A stretch of 64,000 bases of DNA from Aquilaria yunnanensis. Lineage: Eukaryota; Streptophyta; Magnoliopsida; Malvales; Thymelaeaceae. The DNA lies in assembly GCA_039654915.1 (NCBI GenBank), contig CM077595.1, positions 85,291,501 to 85,355,500 on the forward strand, in the 5' to 3' direction. The position numbers and the translations under genes were made by a program. The notes beneath the pieces are model-generated. The model made no database searches. It was not told the origin of the DNA and saw nothing but the letters and a program-made list of their open reading frames with translations. Shown piece by piece: positions 48,501 through 60,538 of this stretch (positions are counted from its first letter, which is position 1; each line of letters opens with the position of its first letter).

Positions 48501-49203
48501 CGTGCTTATCTTGCTTCAGAATAATAGGGCAATGGTCTGAGAGACATCTCCTTAGAGCGACAACCCGAGCTGTCGGCCACTGGTCTACAAAGTTAGTAGA
48601 CACCAAGAATCTATCTAGCCGGCTCATTTTTGTCCCCTTAAGGTTATACCAAGTGAACTTCCTTCCTCCCATCTGAAGATCAACCAGCTGAGATTGAGTT
48701 ATGAAAGAGTTAAAGTCTAAAGCCACTTTTGCGTCAAAACTGCTACCTCTTCTCTCGTTTTCAGTTCTTACGGCATTAAAATCCCCCAGGAAAACCCATA
48801 TTCCATGCCGTTTTCCTATCTCCAAATTCAACTCAACCCACAACGCTTGCTTCTGAGCAGGGGCTTGAGGCGCATAAACATTCACCAAAATTACTAGCTC
48901 TAAACACCCGCTCCACCTACCATAGACTCCCAAGTAACCATAACCAGAAAAATGCCCAAGCAGCTGAAAGACATTTGGATTCCAGATAGAAAGAAGCCCA
49001 CCTGACAGACCAATGGCGTCCTGCTGCACAAACCCGACCTCATCCGATCCCCAAATAGAGTTCACCGTCAGCCTGAGATCCCCACCAGAAATTGTTTCTT
49101 GCAGACCCAAGAACTCCACTTTTTCAACCCGGCAAATATCCCGAACCACCCTTCTCTTCCACAACTTCCCTAAGCCTCTAATATTTACGGATAAAATTCT
49201 CAT
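45532..49203 (-). pseudogene. L1 ORF2: endonuclease + reverse transcriptase + zf-RVT, two nonsense codons
   Basis: One frame of 1224 codons runs from ATG at 49203 to the stop at 45532. It is interrupted only by TGA at 47388-47386 (where a Trp codon is expected after FGLK) and TGA at 47286-47284 (the Gly of the conserved RQGDPLSPF block). The apurinic-type endonuclease occupies about residues 1-225 (start MRILSVNIRGLG, FLGDFNAVR, LSDHCPI). The RT follows (PDYRPISLVGCLYKI, KVDFEKAFDSISW, LQYADDAIF with the catalytic YADD intact). The C-terminal zf-RVT has WRAAQDRLPT and CPFCRTEQESGDHIFAGC. Normal function is target-primed reverse transcription in the nucleus. This copy cannot make a full ORF2 protein unless both stops are read through. 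Confidence 0.92.
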
Positions 49204-50738
49204 AGAATAAGGGAAGACTCCTTACCTTTAACTGAACCTTTTAGCTGCTCCACGATGTGCTCTTTCGCAGCACCCATAGCAAAGCCCACCAAGTTCCCTA
49301 TCTGGCATATAGAGGCTGCTTCCAGAGACACTCTGCTGGCAACAGCAGATTTTTCCTTGCTTTGCTTGTCCGCCGCTAATCTCACCATATTCTGCAGGTC
49401 TGAATCCGAAAGAGACTGTCCGGCGATGTTTGCAGCATCCTCCAGTCGTTCCATCAGCCCCTGATCGTTGGAATTGAGCTTTGCCTCTCTTGGGTTGTTT
49501 ATGGCAGTCAGCTGCCTCTGTCGCACAACCTTTTTCATGAGCCGCACGCTCATCTTCCCCGCCCAGCCCCCTGTTTTCTCCATGACGTCGTATAGATGCC
49601 TTGATTTGCGGTGGATCTTAATTCGCGTACCTTGCTTTTTCGGACAGCCTTTAATTCGGTGAGATTTGTTGCCAGGCATTGAGTTAATGGGCTCCCCACT
49701 CTCCAGGCCTTCCAAGTCACCCTTACAGCCCACTGCAGGCCCATCCACCAGGACCATGTTCAATTGGGCGTCAGACTTTGACTTGGACCTCAGCAGCTCG
49801 AAATTTGCCCCGTTATTGACCAGCAGACCCTCTTCAGATGACTACGCCACAGTGGCGATGTTTGCTTCGTTGACCGAGATTTGACAAGCCGACCTTTTCA
49901 CAATTTGCAGCTTTTTCGCCCCATCACGTGAAGGCCTGCTCTGACCTTCCCCTGAACCAGCCGCTCCGTCAGAGAGCAACTCTTCCCAAGCATCACCTTC
50001 CCCACCGTACTCATCGTTCTCCATGTTGGAGTCCGACAGCTCGTCCTCCTCCCCTACCGATCCTCCATTTCGACTTTCTGCATCAATATATGAAGACCCC
50101 GACTCGTCTGACTGATAACGCGGACCGAAATCCACCTTAAGCCAAGGATCTTCTGCGACTCTAACATCCACGAAGGTGCCAGAGACCTTTACTTTGAGAA
50201 CCATGGAAATCTGTTCCAAACTCTGTGTTAGAACGCATACTCTTCCAATATGAACCTGTAATTTATCCCGAGTGAAATCCTCTACCACAATGATTCTTCC
50301 CCACAAACTGGCTATGGAGGCCAAATTTTCTGCGTTCCATGCGTGCAAAGGCAGCCCTTCGATATTTAACCACACCACACGTCCGGGTGGATTCAGCTCC
50401 ATCGACCAAGGCGAGATCCACTCGAACCATTGGAGGAGCCATTCCTTGCCCTCTCTAAGCATTACAGCTCTCGCCTCCTCCGAGTCACATTCCAGAAGAA
50501 CTCTTAGCCCACCAACATACTTGATAACAGAAGGACCAACTCCCTCCTCATCGCAAAGATGCTGAAGAGCTTTGATAGTTTGGAAATTCTTCACCTCTCC
50601 AACCGCGCAGCGTTGAAGCCACTCCAGCTCCTCCTTCCTTGTTTGGACGTCGATTACGGCCCCAACCTCCTTAGATATATAATGGGTGGCCTCCTGCCCC
50701 CCATCGCTCCGACCAGCAACTACATCCGCGTACCTTCT
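49200..50738 (-). pseudogene. L1 ORF1 (DUF4283 nucleic-acid-binding), 5'-truncated, one nonsense codon
   Basis: The frame is open from the element boundary at 50738 (RRYADVVAGRSDG...) to TGA at 49202-49200, with one internal TAG at 49844-49842. The DUF4283 region (WLQRCAVGEVKNFQ; VVWLNIEGLPLHAWN) lies near the N-terminal side, followed by an acidic linker and a basic C-terminal part. The YADVV motif normally follows an N-terminal RRM in this type of plant L1 ORF1, so the RRM and start codon appear lost by 5' truncation. The stop overlaps the ORF2 start as ATGA (49203-49200). Confidence 0.85.
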
Positions 50739-50755
50739 ATAGTCATCAATCTTTT
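50739..50755. repeat. Target-site duplication (5' side) of the L1 LINE
   Basis: Partner of 45370-45386, one mismatch in 17. It fixes the truncated 5' end of the element at 50738. Confidence 0.85.
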
Positions 50756-52402
50756 AGGTTTAATATATTTAGTTCTTCATGTTTTAAATCTAAACTTTTG
50801 TACCCATTCATGGTTTTAAATTGTAGTCAAGTTGCACATACAAAATAATAAATTCAACCAATAAATGCCTTAGAAATGAAAGCATTAAATGCTTTACGTA
50901 TTAGCTATAAGTCAAGTTAAAGAATAATCAATAAATTTTAATTTTTTCTTAATTAGTTTTTAATTAAATCATTAATACCATTGTTATCCTTAATTTTTAT
51001 TTTTTTTCCTAATTAGCATTCAATTGAATTATAAATTACATTAATTATTCAATTTATGAACTCTCTGTGTTATTGTGACTCTATATTCACTTTGTATTTG
51101 AAAGATTCCAAACTAGATTACCATTTGTTTCTTTATAGATAACTTGTTTCCCTATATATTTATTTTTTCATCAAAACAAGGATCTGATCTTTTAGCTCAG
51201 ATAATATATTAAAATATTTTTTTGTCTTATTCCTCTTTTGCTTTTATAATTTGAGAACATAATTTCATATTCTGATGCGAATTAGCATTGTTGGCATGAG
51301 TCTTGCATTTACTATAGTAGAAGCTGATAATTAAATCTTGGTTTATCATTTTTCATATTTACTTTTACATTCAAACTATATAATCTTTTAAATTGGCCAA
51401 AATTGCTATTTATTCCCATGATTAAATTTGTTTCATATTATATTCTATAAATTGTCTTTTTGAAAACTACTACCCATTTTTTTTATTATAAACCTAGAAG
51501 AAAATGAAAGTTTTGTGTTAAAATAAATGAAACAATGAAAAATCTTCCCCACCAATTCTACGTTGCCTTCAATGAGCAATTGGTTCTCAAACAATAAAGT
51601 TTACTTGGAAGAGATATTCAGCCAATGGTAACTATACAATGGAGTTGACAAGGAAGATTTTAACAAAAATAGAGTGACTTATTACCTGAATTTTATAGAA
51701 TCAATGTCTCAAACTGTTGTTTATTTTAGGTTTGAATCTATCTCTTTTTCTCACCCATATTTTTTTGGGTTTATAATTACTCAATATCATTATAAGGATA
51801 AATATATTATTATTATTATTTATTGTTATTATTTTTATGATCATGTTTTAATTATTATTAGCGTGGATGCAATTCTGTTATTATCATTTTGTTATGAAGG
51901 TCATATATATATATGGTCATTGAGAACAAAGTAATAGACTCCACGTTAATATATTTTACTTCTTATTGTCATGCACTCCAATCTCCTCTTAATATTGTTT
52001 CATTACATCCTTAATTTCTTTTTTTTTTTTGTAAATATATTTTTTTTTCAACGCACGTATCAAATAAAATAAAGGTATTATAACTAATAGAAAAAACTTG
52101 AACAAATAATATATAACACAAAAGCTTACGATAAATAGAGACCCATGCATTGCGCTGGCAAGACAACTATAGTACCCTATAAAATTATGTACTGCAACGA
52201 GAGTTAAGGGTATGTTGATTAAGAGGAAGTTTATGTTCTTCCTAAAGGCTGCCGGCCTCTTTGTTTTCCATAAATGCGACGTCATATATAACCGCATCTC
52301 TACTGTTGGAACTTCTTGACTGAAGTAGCAACGGAGGGCAGCTTCTCAGAACGTAAATTAAGGCGTGCGGCTGCCGCCGCTACTCGTAGCGGTAGATAGC
52401 TT
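50756..52402. other. AT-rich intergenic, no gene; 3' flank of the F-box gene at its right edge
   Basis: No supportable coding region or repeat. The right few hundred bases should contain the F-box 3' UTR. Confidence 0.35.
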
Positions 52403-53665
52403 TCAGGTTGATGCGCTAGGAACGAATGGGATACGGCAGTGAAAGACTGGGAACAAAGACGCACGAGCCTGCGGACACCGAACCTGAAGATCGTATAGAC
52501 GACAGCGTCGGTAGAAATCATTGTTGCAGTCATTGGGATGGCACCAAGTGAACCAAAAATTGAATGGTTTCTCAACGAAATCGGGTTCCCAGGGTCTCAA
52601 ACCTTGCGCTTCGTTAAAGTACCCAATCAGAATAACATCTGAATATGGGTGAAAAGCGAGGGGTCGAAATAGAGTACGTAATTCGTACCGATTTGGAAGG
52701 ATATGTGAACCAGGCACACTGTGCTTCGGGATCCATTCATAACAAAACTCTATGTCTCTGTTTGTAGTCCTTTCTAGGACCCAAGTCTTCAAACCCCATT
52801 TGTCACAGACACCGAAATTGAGATGTCCATTGCTCAGTCCTATGTGGACCTGAAGATGGTTTGGGTCGATCCTGACACCGTCAGGGACCCTGATAGCGCG
52901 AGCACGTGTATGGGCACCACAACCTACTACTTTGGTTTGGAATTGCAAGACATGTCCCGATGTGGACAATCTGTATATTGCCCCTTGCAAGTAGACCGAT
53001 TGCTGCAGCCACTCCGCCTCCGCAATGTCCTCCTGCAAATCAAATACTAGATCACTGCTCCACTCTGCCGTCTCGGAAGAGAACACTCGCAAGCAATCGG
53101 AGCCATGGAAGGCGACGATCTTGAAGTACAGAGACGCTGATGGATCATAGGCCAGTGCAACGTACTCGAAACATGTTGGCCCAGGTGGATCGACGACGAC
53201 GTATTGCTTAAGAGTCGGGTTTACCACAACATACTCGCCGCCGGAGGGATTATTATCGCGGATTAGAAGCAAACCGTTGCAGGAATCCAACAGCTCATGG
53301 GGTTCCACGGCAAACAATAAGTTAAAGTACCTGGACTGGTGCAACTTTTTGGGTTTACTAAAACGCCCTCCCTGTTTACAGCTGAGGCGATATCCGGTGA
53401 AGACAAGGATGCTTTCCTGATCGCTAGCCTTGGAGTTGGGATCCTCAATCTTGTGGATGAAGCCGGAGAAGGGGAGTTCATTAGGGCCACTGCAGGTGAG
53501 AATGGACAAACAGGAAGAATCAAGGATGCGCCGCCATGACCTGGAAACGCATCTCAGCCTTGCCAGCGTTTTTATGGTTAATCGCCGGAATATCTCCACT
53601 TTCAGCTCCTCGCACAAAGCCTCGAACTCGCTTTCGCTACTCTTTTTTCCCCTCGAATTCTCCAT
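52403..53665 (-). CDS. F-box protein with C-terminal F-box-associated (FBA-like) region
   Basis: Intronless, 420 residues. The F-box lies near residues 15-60 (LCEELKVEIFRRLTIKTLAR, then LRCVSRSWRRILDS). It would bind SKP1/ASK and make the protein the substrate receptor of an SCF ubiquitin ligase. A mid-region SCNGLLLIR (about residues 128-136), VVNPTLKQYVVV and LAYDPSASLYFKIVAF follow the layout of plant F-box-associated domains. A beta-propeller-like substrate-binding part is likely. The ATG at 53665 gives a start just ahead of the F-box. The final IPFVPSAST resembles the usual C-terminal end of the family, so the frame appears complete, although an overlapping frame is open across the last 100 bases and on to about 52300. 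The substrate is unknown. Confidence 0.88.
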   Translation of the reverse strand: MENSRGKKSSESEFEALCEELKVEIFRRLTIKTLARLRCVSRSWRRILDSSCLSILTCSGPNELPFSGFIHKIEDPNSKASDQESILVFTGYRLSCKQGGRFSKPKKLHQSRYFNLLFAVEPHELLDSCNGLLLIRDNNPSGGEYVVVNPTLKQYVVVDPPGPTCFEYVALAYDPSASLYFKIVAFHGSDCLRVFSSETAEWSSDLVFDLQEDIAEAEWLQQSVYLQGAIYRLSTSGHVLQFQTKVVGCGAHTRARAIRVPDGVRIDPNHLQVHIGLSNGHLNFGVCDKWGLKTWVLERTTNRDIEFCYEWIPKHSVPGSHILPNRYELRTLFRPLAFHPYSDVILIGYFNEAQGLRPWEPDFVEKPFNFWFTWCHPNDCNNDFYRRCRLYDLQVRCPQARASLFPVFHCRIPFVPSAST

Positions 53666-55139
53666 GGTTAAATTAGAACAAAACCTTTTAGAAAACTCAC
53701 AAATTAGAAAAATTTAATCCCCACTGTCGCCCATAGTTATAGTAAGATGTAACCGCTAGAGAGTCCAATAGTATTCCACTCCTTTGCGAATCGTGATTTA
53801 AGATTCCACGTAATTTGCTCTTTTGGAAGATATATTCGTATTGGAATCGGATCCAATATTTATCTTGTTGGCAAACTGAATCAACTGTCCCTCAACTATA
53901 CATGTTTTTCCTATTTGGTCCTTAAACTACAAAATATTGCTCATTTACCCTTAAAATTTGAAAAACAGTGCAGTTTCAAGACACACAAAAAAACAAAATT
54001 TCGAGAATTATTTCTTTATGATTATTGCACTTGTTCCGTTTTCCAGCCCCCTATTTTTTAAGCAGGGCCCAAGCTCCATCATCATCGTTTGTGCTAACCA
54101 ACTTTGGGAGCCTTAACATCTACAGGGTTAACTATATATATTCTAGCCACAAGATTAAGGTGTATTAAGTACAAAAAATAATATATATTTAAATATTATG
54201 CAAATATTATCAAGAAAAATATTATCATCAAAAAACAATTAGAAAATATCAATTCATCATTTATTCAGTGACATCAACAAATTTATACATTATTGTTGAA
54301 CATTTATGTCGAAAATTAAAGCAGATCAAATGGACAAAGCATTGTCGTCTGCATGTGTTGCTTAAGGTTTGTCCTGATTTGGTGCACTACAATAATCATT
54401 CATACATACAAATGTATTATTGCAATTTTGTGAATGTGAAGAAGAACAAATAAGAAGACAAAAATATATTGTGCATAGACTCAAGAAAAGCTGCAGGTAA
54501 CATTAAAGGATTTGTGATATCAATTGTAGGATGATTTCATAGTTCATACTATTTAAGTATTAAAAAATAATTCAGTTTGCAAAAAATAGTTTATGGAAAA
54601 AAAGGAAAACATATTGCACTTGCACTATATTGGCTGAAAACTTTCAGCCCAAATTCGAAACAAATTGAAGATAATTAATGAAAAGGGTCCCGTTGACCTC
54701 CAAACTTGCGCAAAACAAACGAGTCAGTCTCTCAACTCATACTTAGTGGAGAAAAGCCCCCAAATTTGCAATAATAGTATGATTCAATCCATTTTGAACA
54801 AAAGACGTGCACGTGAGGTGAGAACCTCCTTGACGGAAATGAAGGAAAGACCAATAGATGGCAACAACCAAGTCTCTATTTAGTAGAGAGAGGGGAAAAG
54901 AACAAAAAAAAAGTAAAATTATATCAACTACTCTGACTCCACTAATTTTTTTAATTTCTTTATAAAATATTAAATAATTTTTAAATAAATCTTACTAAAA
55001 TTTATTGAATAATTTCATTAATTTAAGAAAATAAGTAAAATAAATAAAAAAATTAAATAGTCAAAATAATTTCTTTCATAAATACATTAAATTGAAATTA
55101 GAATTTAATTTTTTTATTTTATAAATATGTTGTATATAA
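53666..55139. other. 5' flank of the F-box gene and repeat-like DNA
   Basis: 53870-54010 resembles one end of a long-TIR element (aactgtccctcaactatac; ttggtccttaaactacaaaa), but I could not find its partner end. The open frame at 54665-54883 (+) has no recognisable family. Confidence 0.35.
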
Positions 55140-55490
55140 AAAACTAACACTCAATTCATTTTAATTTAAGTCAACTTAATTAAAATTAACTTATTTTATT
55201 TTACATTTTTCAACCCAGAATCAATTTCATTTGAAAAATAATATTATGTAGGTAATAATATATTGAAAATAAAAATTTTATGATATTAATTTTTTATGAT
55301 TTTATCTTTTTATAAGAATTAAAAAAATAAAATTTATAGAAATTTAATAAAATCATAAAATTTTTAATTTAAATGGATTATTACAATTTCATAATATTAA
55401 CTTTCAAATAAATTAATTCAGGCAGAAAATGTGTAAAAATAAAAATAAGCCATTTTATATCAAATTAACTTAAGTTAAAATAAATTTGGT
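55140..55490. mobile_element. Palindromic MITE, family copy 2
   Basis: The left arm (tcattttaatttaagtcaac, ..., tcaatttcatttgaaaaata, taatattatgtaggtaataa) matches the reverse complement of the right arm ending taacttaagttaaaataaat. It matches copies at 6.45, 60.15 and 60.54 kb. Confidence 0.65.
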
Positions 55491-56360
55491 GTAAATATGT
55501 ACGCACCCCAAACAAAAAAATATAGATCCGCGACTGAGAACAATATCGATGCAGCTGAAGGTATAGATGGCACTTAGGAGCACCTATGAAAAATAAAAAC
55601 AGTACGGAGAAAGTGCACAGACATGAAGTCTTCAGGATAACGTTGTCCATCTCGTGAAATGCACATGTGCGTCTTCCAACAAAAATGGACTGAGTTGTGC
55701 TATTGTTGCAAGTTCAAGGGCTTTTTTTTCACTGGGTTTGAGTTAAGGGATTGGCTATTCCGTTTGTGCAAGTTTGGTCAATGGCACCCTTTGGACTTAA
55801 TGAAATCTTTTCTGTTTGGACTATACTCAATTTGGCCCAAAACATATTTACTATTAAATTAATAAAATTTCTTTCTTTAGTTAAAATATATGTATTATTG
55901 GAATAATAAAAAATAGTACATTAATTTTAATTAAATGGAATAGTGCATATCTTGTTTTTTAGGAATTCTAGAAGGCCTAATTCGGGTCTAACACAGCATT
56001 ATTGAAATAGTGCAAGGCTTTTGCTATGAAAAATATCGTAGGTAAATCGTAGCGAAAATGTACTTGTTAAAAAATATACCATCATAGCTAATTGTTGTGA
56101 AAATCTCTATCACAAAAAGTAATCAGTACAATATCAAGGCTGAGTACGGTGATTAAAATCATCACAAAAAGTAGGGATGAGTCTGCAATAATAAGCTTTT
56201 ATGACGATTTTGCAAGGATAAAACAATAGTGACAATTCTGCGATGATTGTAGAATAGCAATGATTCTGCAATTGACATACTTGAGATAATTATGAAACAA
56301 ATAAGATTGTAGGAAGTATTAAAGATTTTAATTAATTAATCAAATTAGTATATGATATTG

Positions 56361-56593
56361 CTACCTTTGTCTCGTAAAGTTTGTTTTCTTTACTAGTTAC
56401 AGTATTTAATTCAGGATTTTCTTTCTTTTAAATGTTTTTATACAAATATAAACTTTTTATATGAAAATAGTACATTAAAGACTTTTCATAAATACTTTTT
56501 TAAATTTTTTACAATACAAATTAATATAAATATATTTAAGTTAAACTTTAGTCAGAAAAGATAAAAGGGCAAACTTTTGTGAAATGGATGGAG
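56361..56593. mobile_element. Stowaway-like MITE inside the CACTA element
   Basis: The left end ctacctttgtctcgtaaagt pairs with the reverse complement of the right end (ctccatccatttcacaaaag), followed by ta at 56594-56595. The left TA has mutated. Confidence 0.55.
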
Positions 56594-57119
56594 TAATTGT
56601 TACTGGTAGATAAATTGTCACTGAATAACTAAATATTATTATGTAACTATTAATAATTTATATAAATATGTCAATTAAATAAAAAAAATATGAAAAACAA
56701 ACCCTAAACCATAATTTACATCAGTAATATGAATATCACTGTTACGGAGGCAGCAAATAATTATCTTGTGGACCTTCATCATTAACTTCAACCTTGGAGG
56801 CCTAGTTCGCAATCTAGCTAGAATAAAGCCAACTAAAATAACTCCATTCTTGGCCAACTGCTCAAGGGACTACGTGTTTGTTTGACGTTAGGTCTGCTTC
56901 ATCATGTTAGAATGAATCTACGCAACCTCCACCTTTAGCTGAACAATTTCAACTATTTGGACATCAGTGCATCCCTACAAATATGTAAGATAATTAATTA
57001 ATTTTATGTAACTTATATAAAAGTACAAGTAATTAAATAGGTAAGTTTGAAAAGTACAAGTAATTTTGTGGGCATCCAAATTTTTATATTTATATAATAA
57101 ATTAAATTAGATTTTTATC

Positions 57120-57440
57120 CATAAATTAGTTAACTTTTTTATCCATAATTTTTCTACTTTTTTCAACTAAGCCCTCAAATTTAATTAATTACATTTTTAT
57201 CCACATGTTTGGTAATTTTGTAGTTTAATTGCTTGAACTTTATTTTGTTCAATTTTTTATCCATAATTTTTTTAATTTTATTAATTAAGTCCTCAAACTT
57301 TAATTAATTGCATTTTTATCCACATATTAGGTACTTTTCTCATTTAATTCCTTCAACTTTATTTTGTTAACTTTTTTATAATTTTTTTTTTCATTTTTGT
57401 CAATTAAGTCCTCAAATTTTCAATAATTTCATTCTTCATC
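57120..57440. repeat. Tandem repeat, about 120-bp unit, 2.6 copies
   Basis: The order aacttttttatccataattt, aactaagccctcaaattt, aattacatttttatccacat, ttgaactttattttgtt recurs from about 57131, 57250 and 57368 with moderate divergence. Confidence 0.7.
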
Positions 57441-58659
57441 CATAATTACCTTTTTAATCATATAACCAATCATAAACCAAAATCATCCATAATTACCAAA
57501 TATCATAACCCAAAATCATCAATAATAACCTTTTTTAATCATATAACAAATCATAACAAAAAATCATGCTAACCCATTATCCAAATAATCACGTAACAAA
57601 TCAAACCTTAAATCCTAAATTAAACCAAGAATCAAACCCTAAATCAAACCAAACAAATCAAACTTTTGTCAACTGAAACCTAGCTGAAAATTGGACCTTT
57701 TGAGAGATATGAGATTTATTTAACCGGAGGACACGGGGTGAAGGAAGGCTGCAGTGGAGGAGAGCAGAGATGTTCTATAAGATAGCAGAGACACGATGGA
57801 GGACGAATGTGCTAGCGGAGAACATTGACATGGTGAAGAACCAACCATTAAGGAGAGCAGTGAAGGAGATCAGTGAAACGTCAGAGGATATTGGAAAGAG
57901 ATGTCACGACACGAGACAATGAAGGAGAGATGACAAGGGAGATATGGTGATAAAGAGGGATATGGTGATAAAGAGGGATATGGCCTTGGAGATTAGAGTA
58001 AGGGCGAGGAGATGAGAGATGACGGTCGACGGAGAGGAAATAAGAGTTATGGTGAGGAGATGAGAAAAGATGAGGGTTACAAGAATTGGAGCAAATGAGG
58101 TAATTAATCCTTACTTATTGCAATGAAAACAATCATCACTAATAATAACAATGAGTAGCCTTAATTTTCTACAAAATTGAGAGAAAATTGAGGCAAAATC
58201 GTCGCAAATGCTTGTGATTGCCATGTGCCACAATATAATCCATTGATATTGCTACAATTTTTCTATGATAAAAATCATCGCTACAATCCTACCCAAATTT
58301 TTCGAAAAATTTTCATTCCCACCCATATTTCCCTATTTTTTGTTTAATTCTTCCTATGATTTAGCCTCGATTAGTTAATTTTTTTCCCATGATTTACTGT
58401 CAATTTCTTATCCATTCTTATGATTTTCCAAAAATATTTAACTATTATTAAATTACAAAATCTTAAAAATTTTGTGTTAAATTGAAAATTAATGAAAAAC
58501 TAAGGTGATTTGTTACATTAATTATTATTAATGGATAAACATCAATTTTTTAAAATACAAAAAAACTAATTTAGTGAATATAAATAGCTTAACAACCAAT
58601 GTCATAATTTTCATAAATTTCTATAGGATTCTTAAACTTTCCAAATATAAAAACCCATA

Positions 58660-59510
58660 TAAAGTGAAAAGTTTAGCGTTTAGGGTTAGACTGGTTAGTG
58701 TTAATTAGGGTTAGTGTTTAGGATTAGTGTTATGTTTGTTTTTAGGGTTAGGGTTAGTGCATAAGGTTAGTCTCCCAAAAGTTGGGAGTTTTAAAATTTG
58801 GAAATCATCAAAAAATTTTGAGTTAGGGTTAATGTTTAGGGTTAGTATTAGGGTTGGCGTTTAGGGTTAGTGTTTAGAGTCTAATGTTTAGGGTTATGGT
58901 TTAGTGTTAGTACTTATGGTTATGGTTAGTGACGGGGTTAGTGATAGGGTTGGTGTTTAAGATGAATGTTAGGGTTAATGATAGGGTTTAGGGTTTATTT
59001 TTAGGGTTTATGGTTAAGGTTAGTGTTTAGGGTTCAAGGATTTTGGATTTAAGATTAGTGTTAATGCTTGGGTTAATGTTTAGGGTTTAGGGTATAGGGA
59101 TTTTGGATTTAGGATTAGTGTTAGTGTTTAGGGTTTATTAGTGTTAAGGTTAAGGTTTAGGGTTTAAGTTTTAGGTTTAAGGTTTAGGTTTTAGAGTTTA
59201 GCGTTTAGCAACTAAAATTTAGGGATTGAAGTTTAGCTCTTGGGGTTAGGGTTTTAGGGTTTAGTGCGAGGGTTCATTATGTGGTGTTTTGGATTAATAT
59301 ATTAGGTTATAGTTAGGGGGTTTACAATGTAATTAGTGTTATGGCTAGGGTTGACGAGTTTGGATTAGTGTTTAGTGTGTGTTTGGGGTTTAGGGTCTAA
59401 TATTTAGGATATAGGGATTAAGAATTTATGATTTAGGATTTAATGTTTAGTGCTTAATGTTCAGAGTTTAGAAATTTAAGGTTTCAAGGTTTGGTGATTA
59501 GGGATTTGGG
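58660..59510. repeat. Degenerate telomere-like (TTTAGGG) repeat field
   Basis: Dozens of gtttagggtt, ttagggttag and tttagggttt phrases lie in one orientation with irregular spacers such as agtg. TTTAGGG is the common plant telomere unit. Here the repeats are diffuse, never a clean tandem run, and sit inside the CACTA element. Confidence 0.75.
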
Positions 59511-60149
59511 GTTTGAAGGTTAAATCATAGGGAGATTGTATGGATATTCCTATGATTTTGCTATACATATTTGCTACCATTACATTCATAGTAATGTTGT
59601 CACAACTTTTCCCTCTAAAAATGGGCACCAAAACATTTGATATGATTCTTGTTGTCACAAAAACTTCATCATAAAATCATTACAAATTGCAACATTTTTT
59701 AATTGTAGCAAAAGGTTTTATAGGAAAATCATCGTAATTGTGACCATTGACTAGTCCAAGTGAGTATTTGCTACAATTTTGGGTTGACAGTTATCTGCCT
59801 TAATTTTTTTCATCGCAATTGATCATTGCAAAAGCCTATTTTTGTTGTAGTGTAATCAAATAGTTTTTATCTTAGTACTTACAAAGTTAATTAGAATTAA
59901 CTTAAAACAATGAGAGCTATATGCAAGAACAATACTTTTAAGTATCAACTTCAAGATTAAAAACAGGTGCAGGTGTTGACTCAGCACATTTCTCCTACAA
60001 ATGTGAATCAATGTGATGTACTAAAAGATATGAAAAAAAGAATGGGGAAGGGATGTCAGGGATGAATACAATGTGCTTCAACTAGATGATGCAATTATAG
60101 CACAGTGTTTTATAGTTAAGTCCTGTAATTGCTTATAATAAACCATCAA

Positions 60150-60538
60150 ACATTCTGCCAATTCATTTTAATTTAACACTAGTTCGTTTTAGCTTAAGTC
60201 AATTGATTTTAAAATGATTTATTTTTATTATTGTGTTTTTTTACCTGGAAATAATTTTAATTAAAATCCAATTTTATGAGTTGCAATAATCCATTGAAAA
60301 TACAATTTTTTTAATCTTACTAAATTTTTATGAATTTTTATATTTTATGAATATTTATATTTTAAGTAAAATATAAAAATTCATAAAAATTTAGTAACAT
60401 CATGAAAATTTACCTTCAAATTGATTATTGCATCTATATAATATTAGCTTTCAAATAAAATTGTTTCAAGTAAAAAAGATGTAAAATAAAAAATAAGTCA
60501 ATTGACTTAAGTTAAAACGAATTGGCTATTATTTTTAT
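60150..60538. mobile_element. Palindromic MITE, family copy 3
   Basis: The left end (ccaattcattttaatttaac / cgttttagcttaagtcaatt) pairs with the reverse complement of the right end (tcaattgacttaagttaaaa followed by cgaattggc). The inner arms share the aaaatttagtaa and gataatattagctttcaaat type phrases. Abuts copy 4. Confidence 0.65.

Larger units (their letters stand above)
45387..50738 (-). mobile_element. L1-type LINE, 5'-truncated, with TSDs and poly(A) tail
   Basis: A 5.35-kb minus-strand element bounded by a 17-bp duplication. It carries ORF1 (DUF4283-type, 5'-truncated), ORF2 (endonuclease, reverse transcriptase, zinc-binding RVT tail), a short 3' UTR and poly(A), seen as T12 at 45382-45393. 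ORF1 is open right up to the insertion boundary without any ATG, so the 5' end was lost at integration. Three in-frame stop codons and no frameshift have accumulated. The copy has no RNase H domain, unlike the neighbour at 40.4-44.4 kb, so the two belong to different L1 lineages. Confidence 0.92.
55992..59852. mobile_element. Non-autonomous CACTA (En/Spm) element with TSD taa
   Basis: The right end in reverse complement is cactacaacaaaaataggct followed by tttgcaatga. The left end starts cacagcattattgaaatagt followed by gcaaggcttttgctatga, so the termini share the CAC start and the ggcttttgc.atga block. Both sides carry taa (55989-55991 and 59853-59855), a 3-bp target duplication as CACTA elements make. 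Subterminal phrases such as tgtgaaaatctctatcacaa and atgataaaaatcatcgctac recur at both ends and near 58200. No transposase. The interior has a tandem repeat (57.1-57.4 kb), a purine-rich patch (57.7-58.1 kb) and a telomere-like field. Confidence 0.75.

Noticed and set aside
52300..52575. Alternative frame at the C-terminus of the F-box gene, considered as a frameshifted ending
   Set aside because: The main frame ends with a family-like IPFVPS tail and a stop; no evidence of a frameshift is needed.
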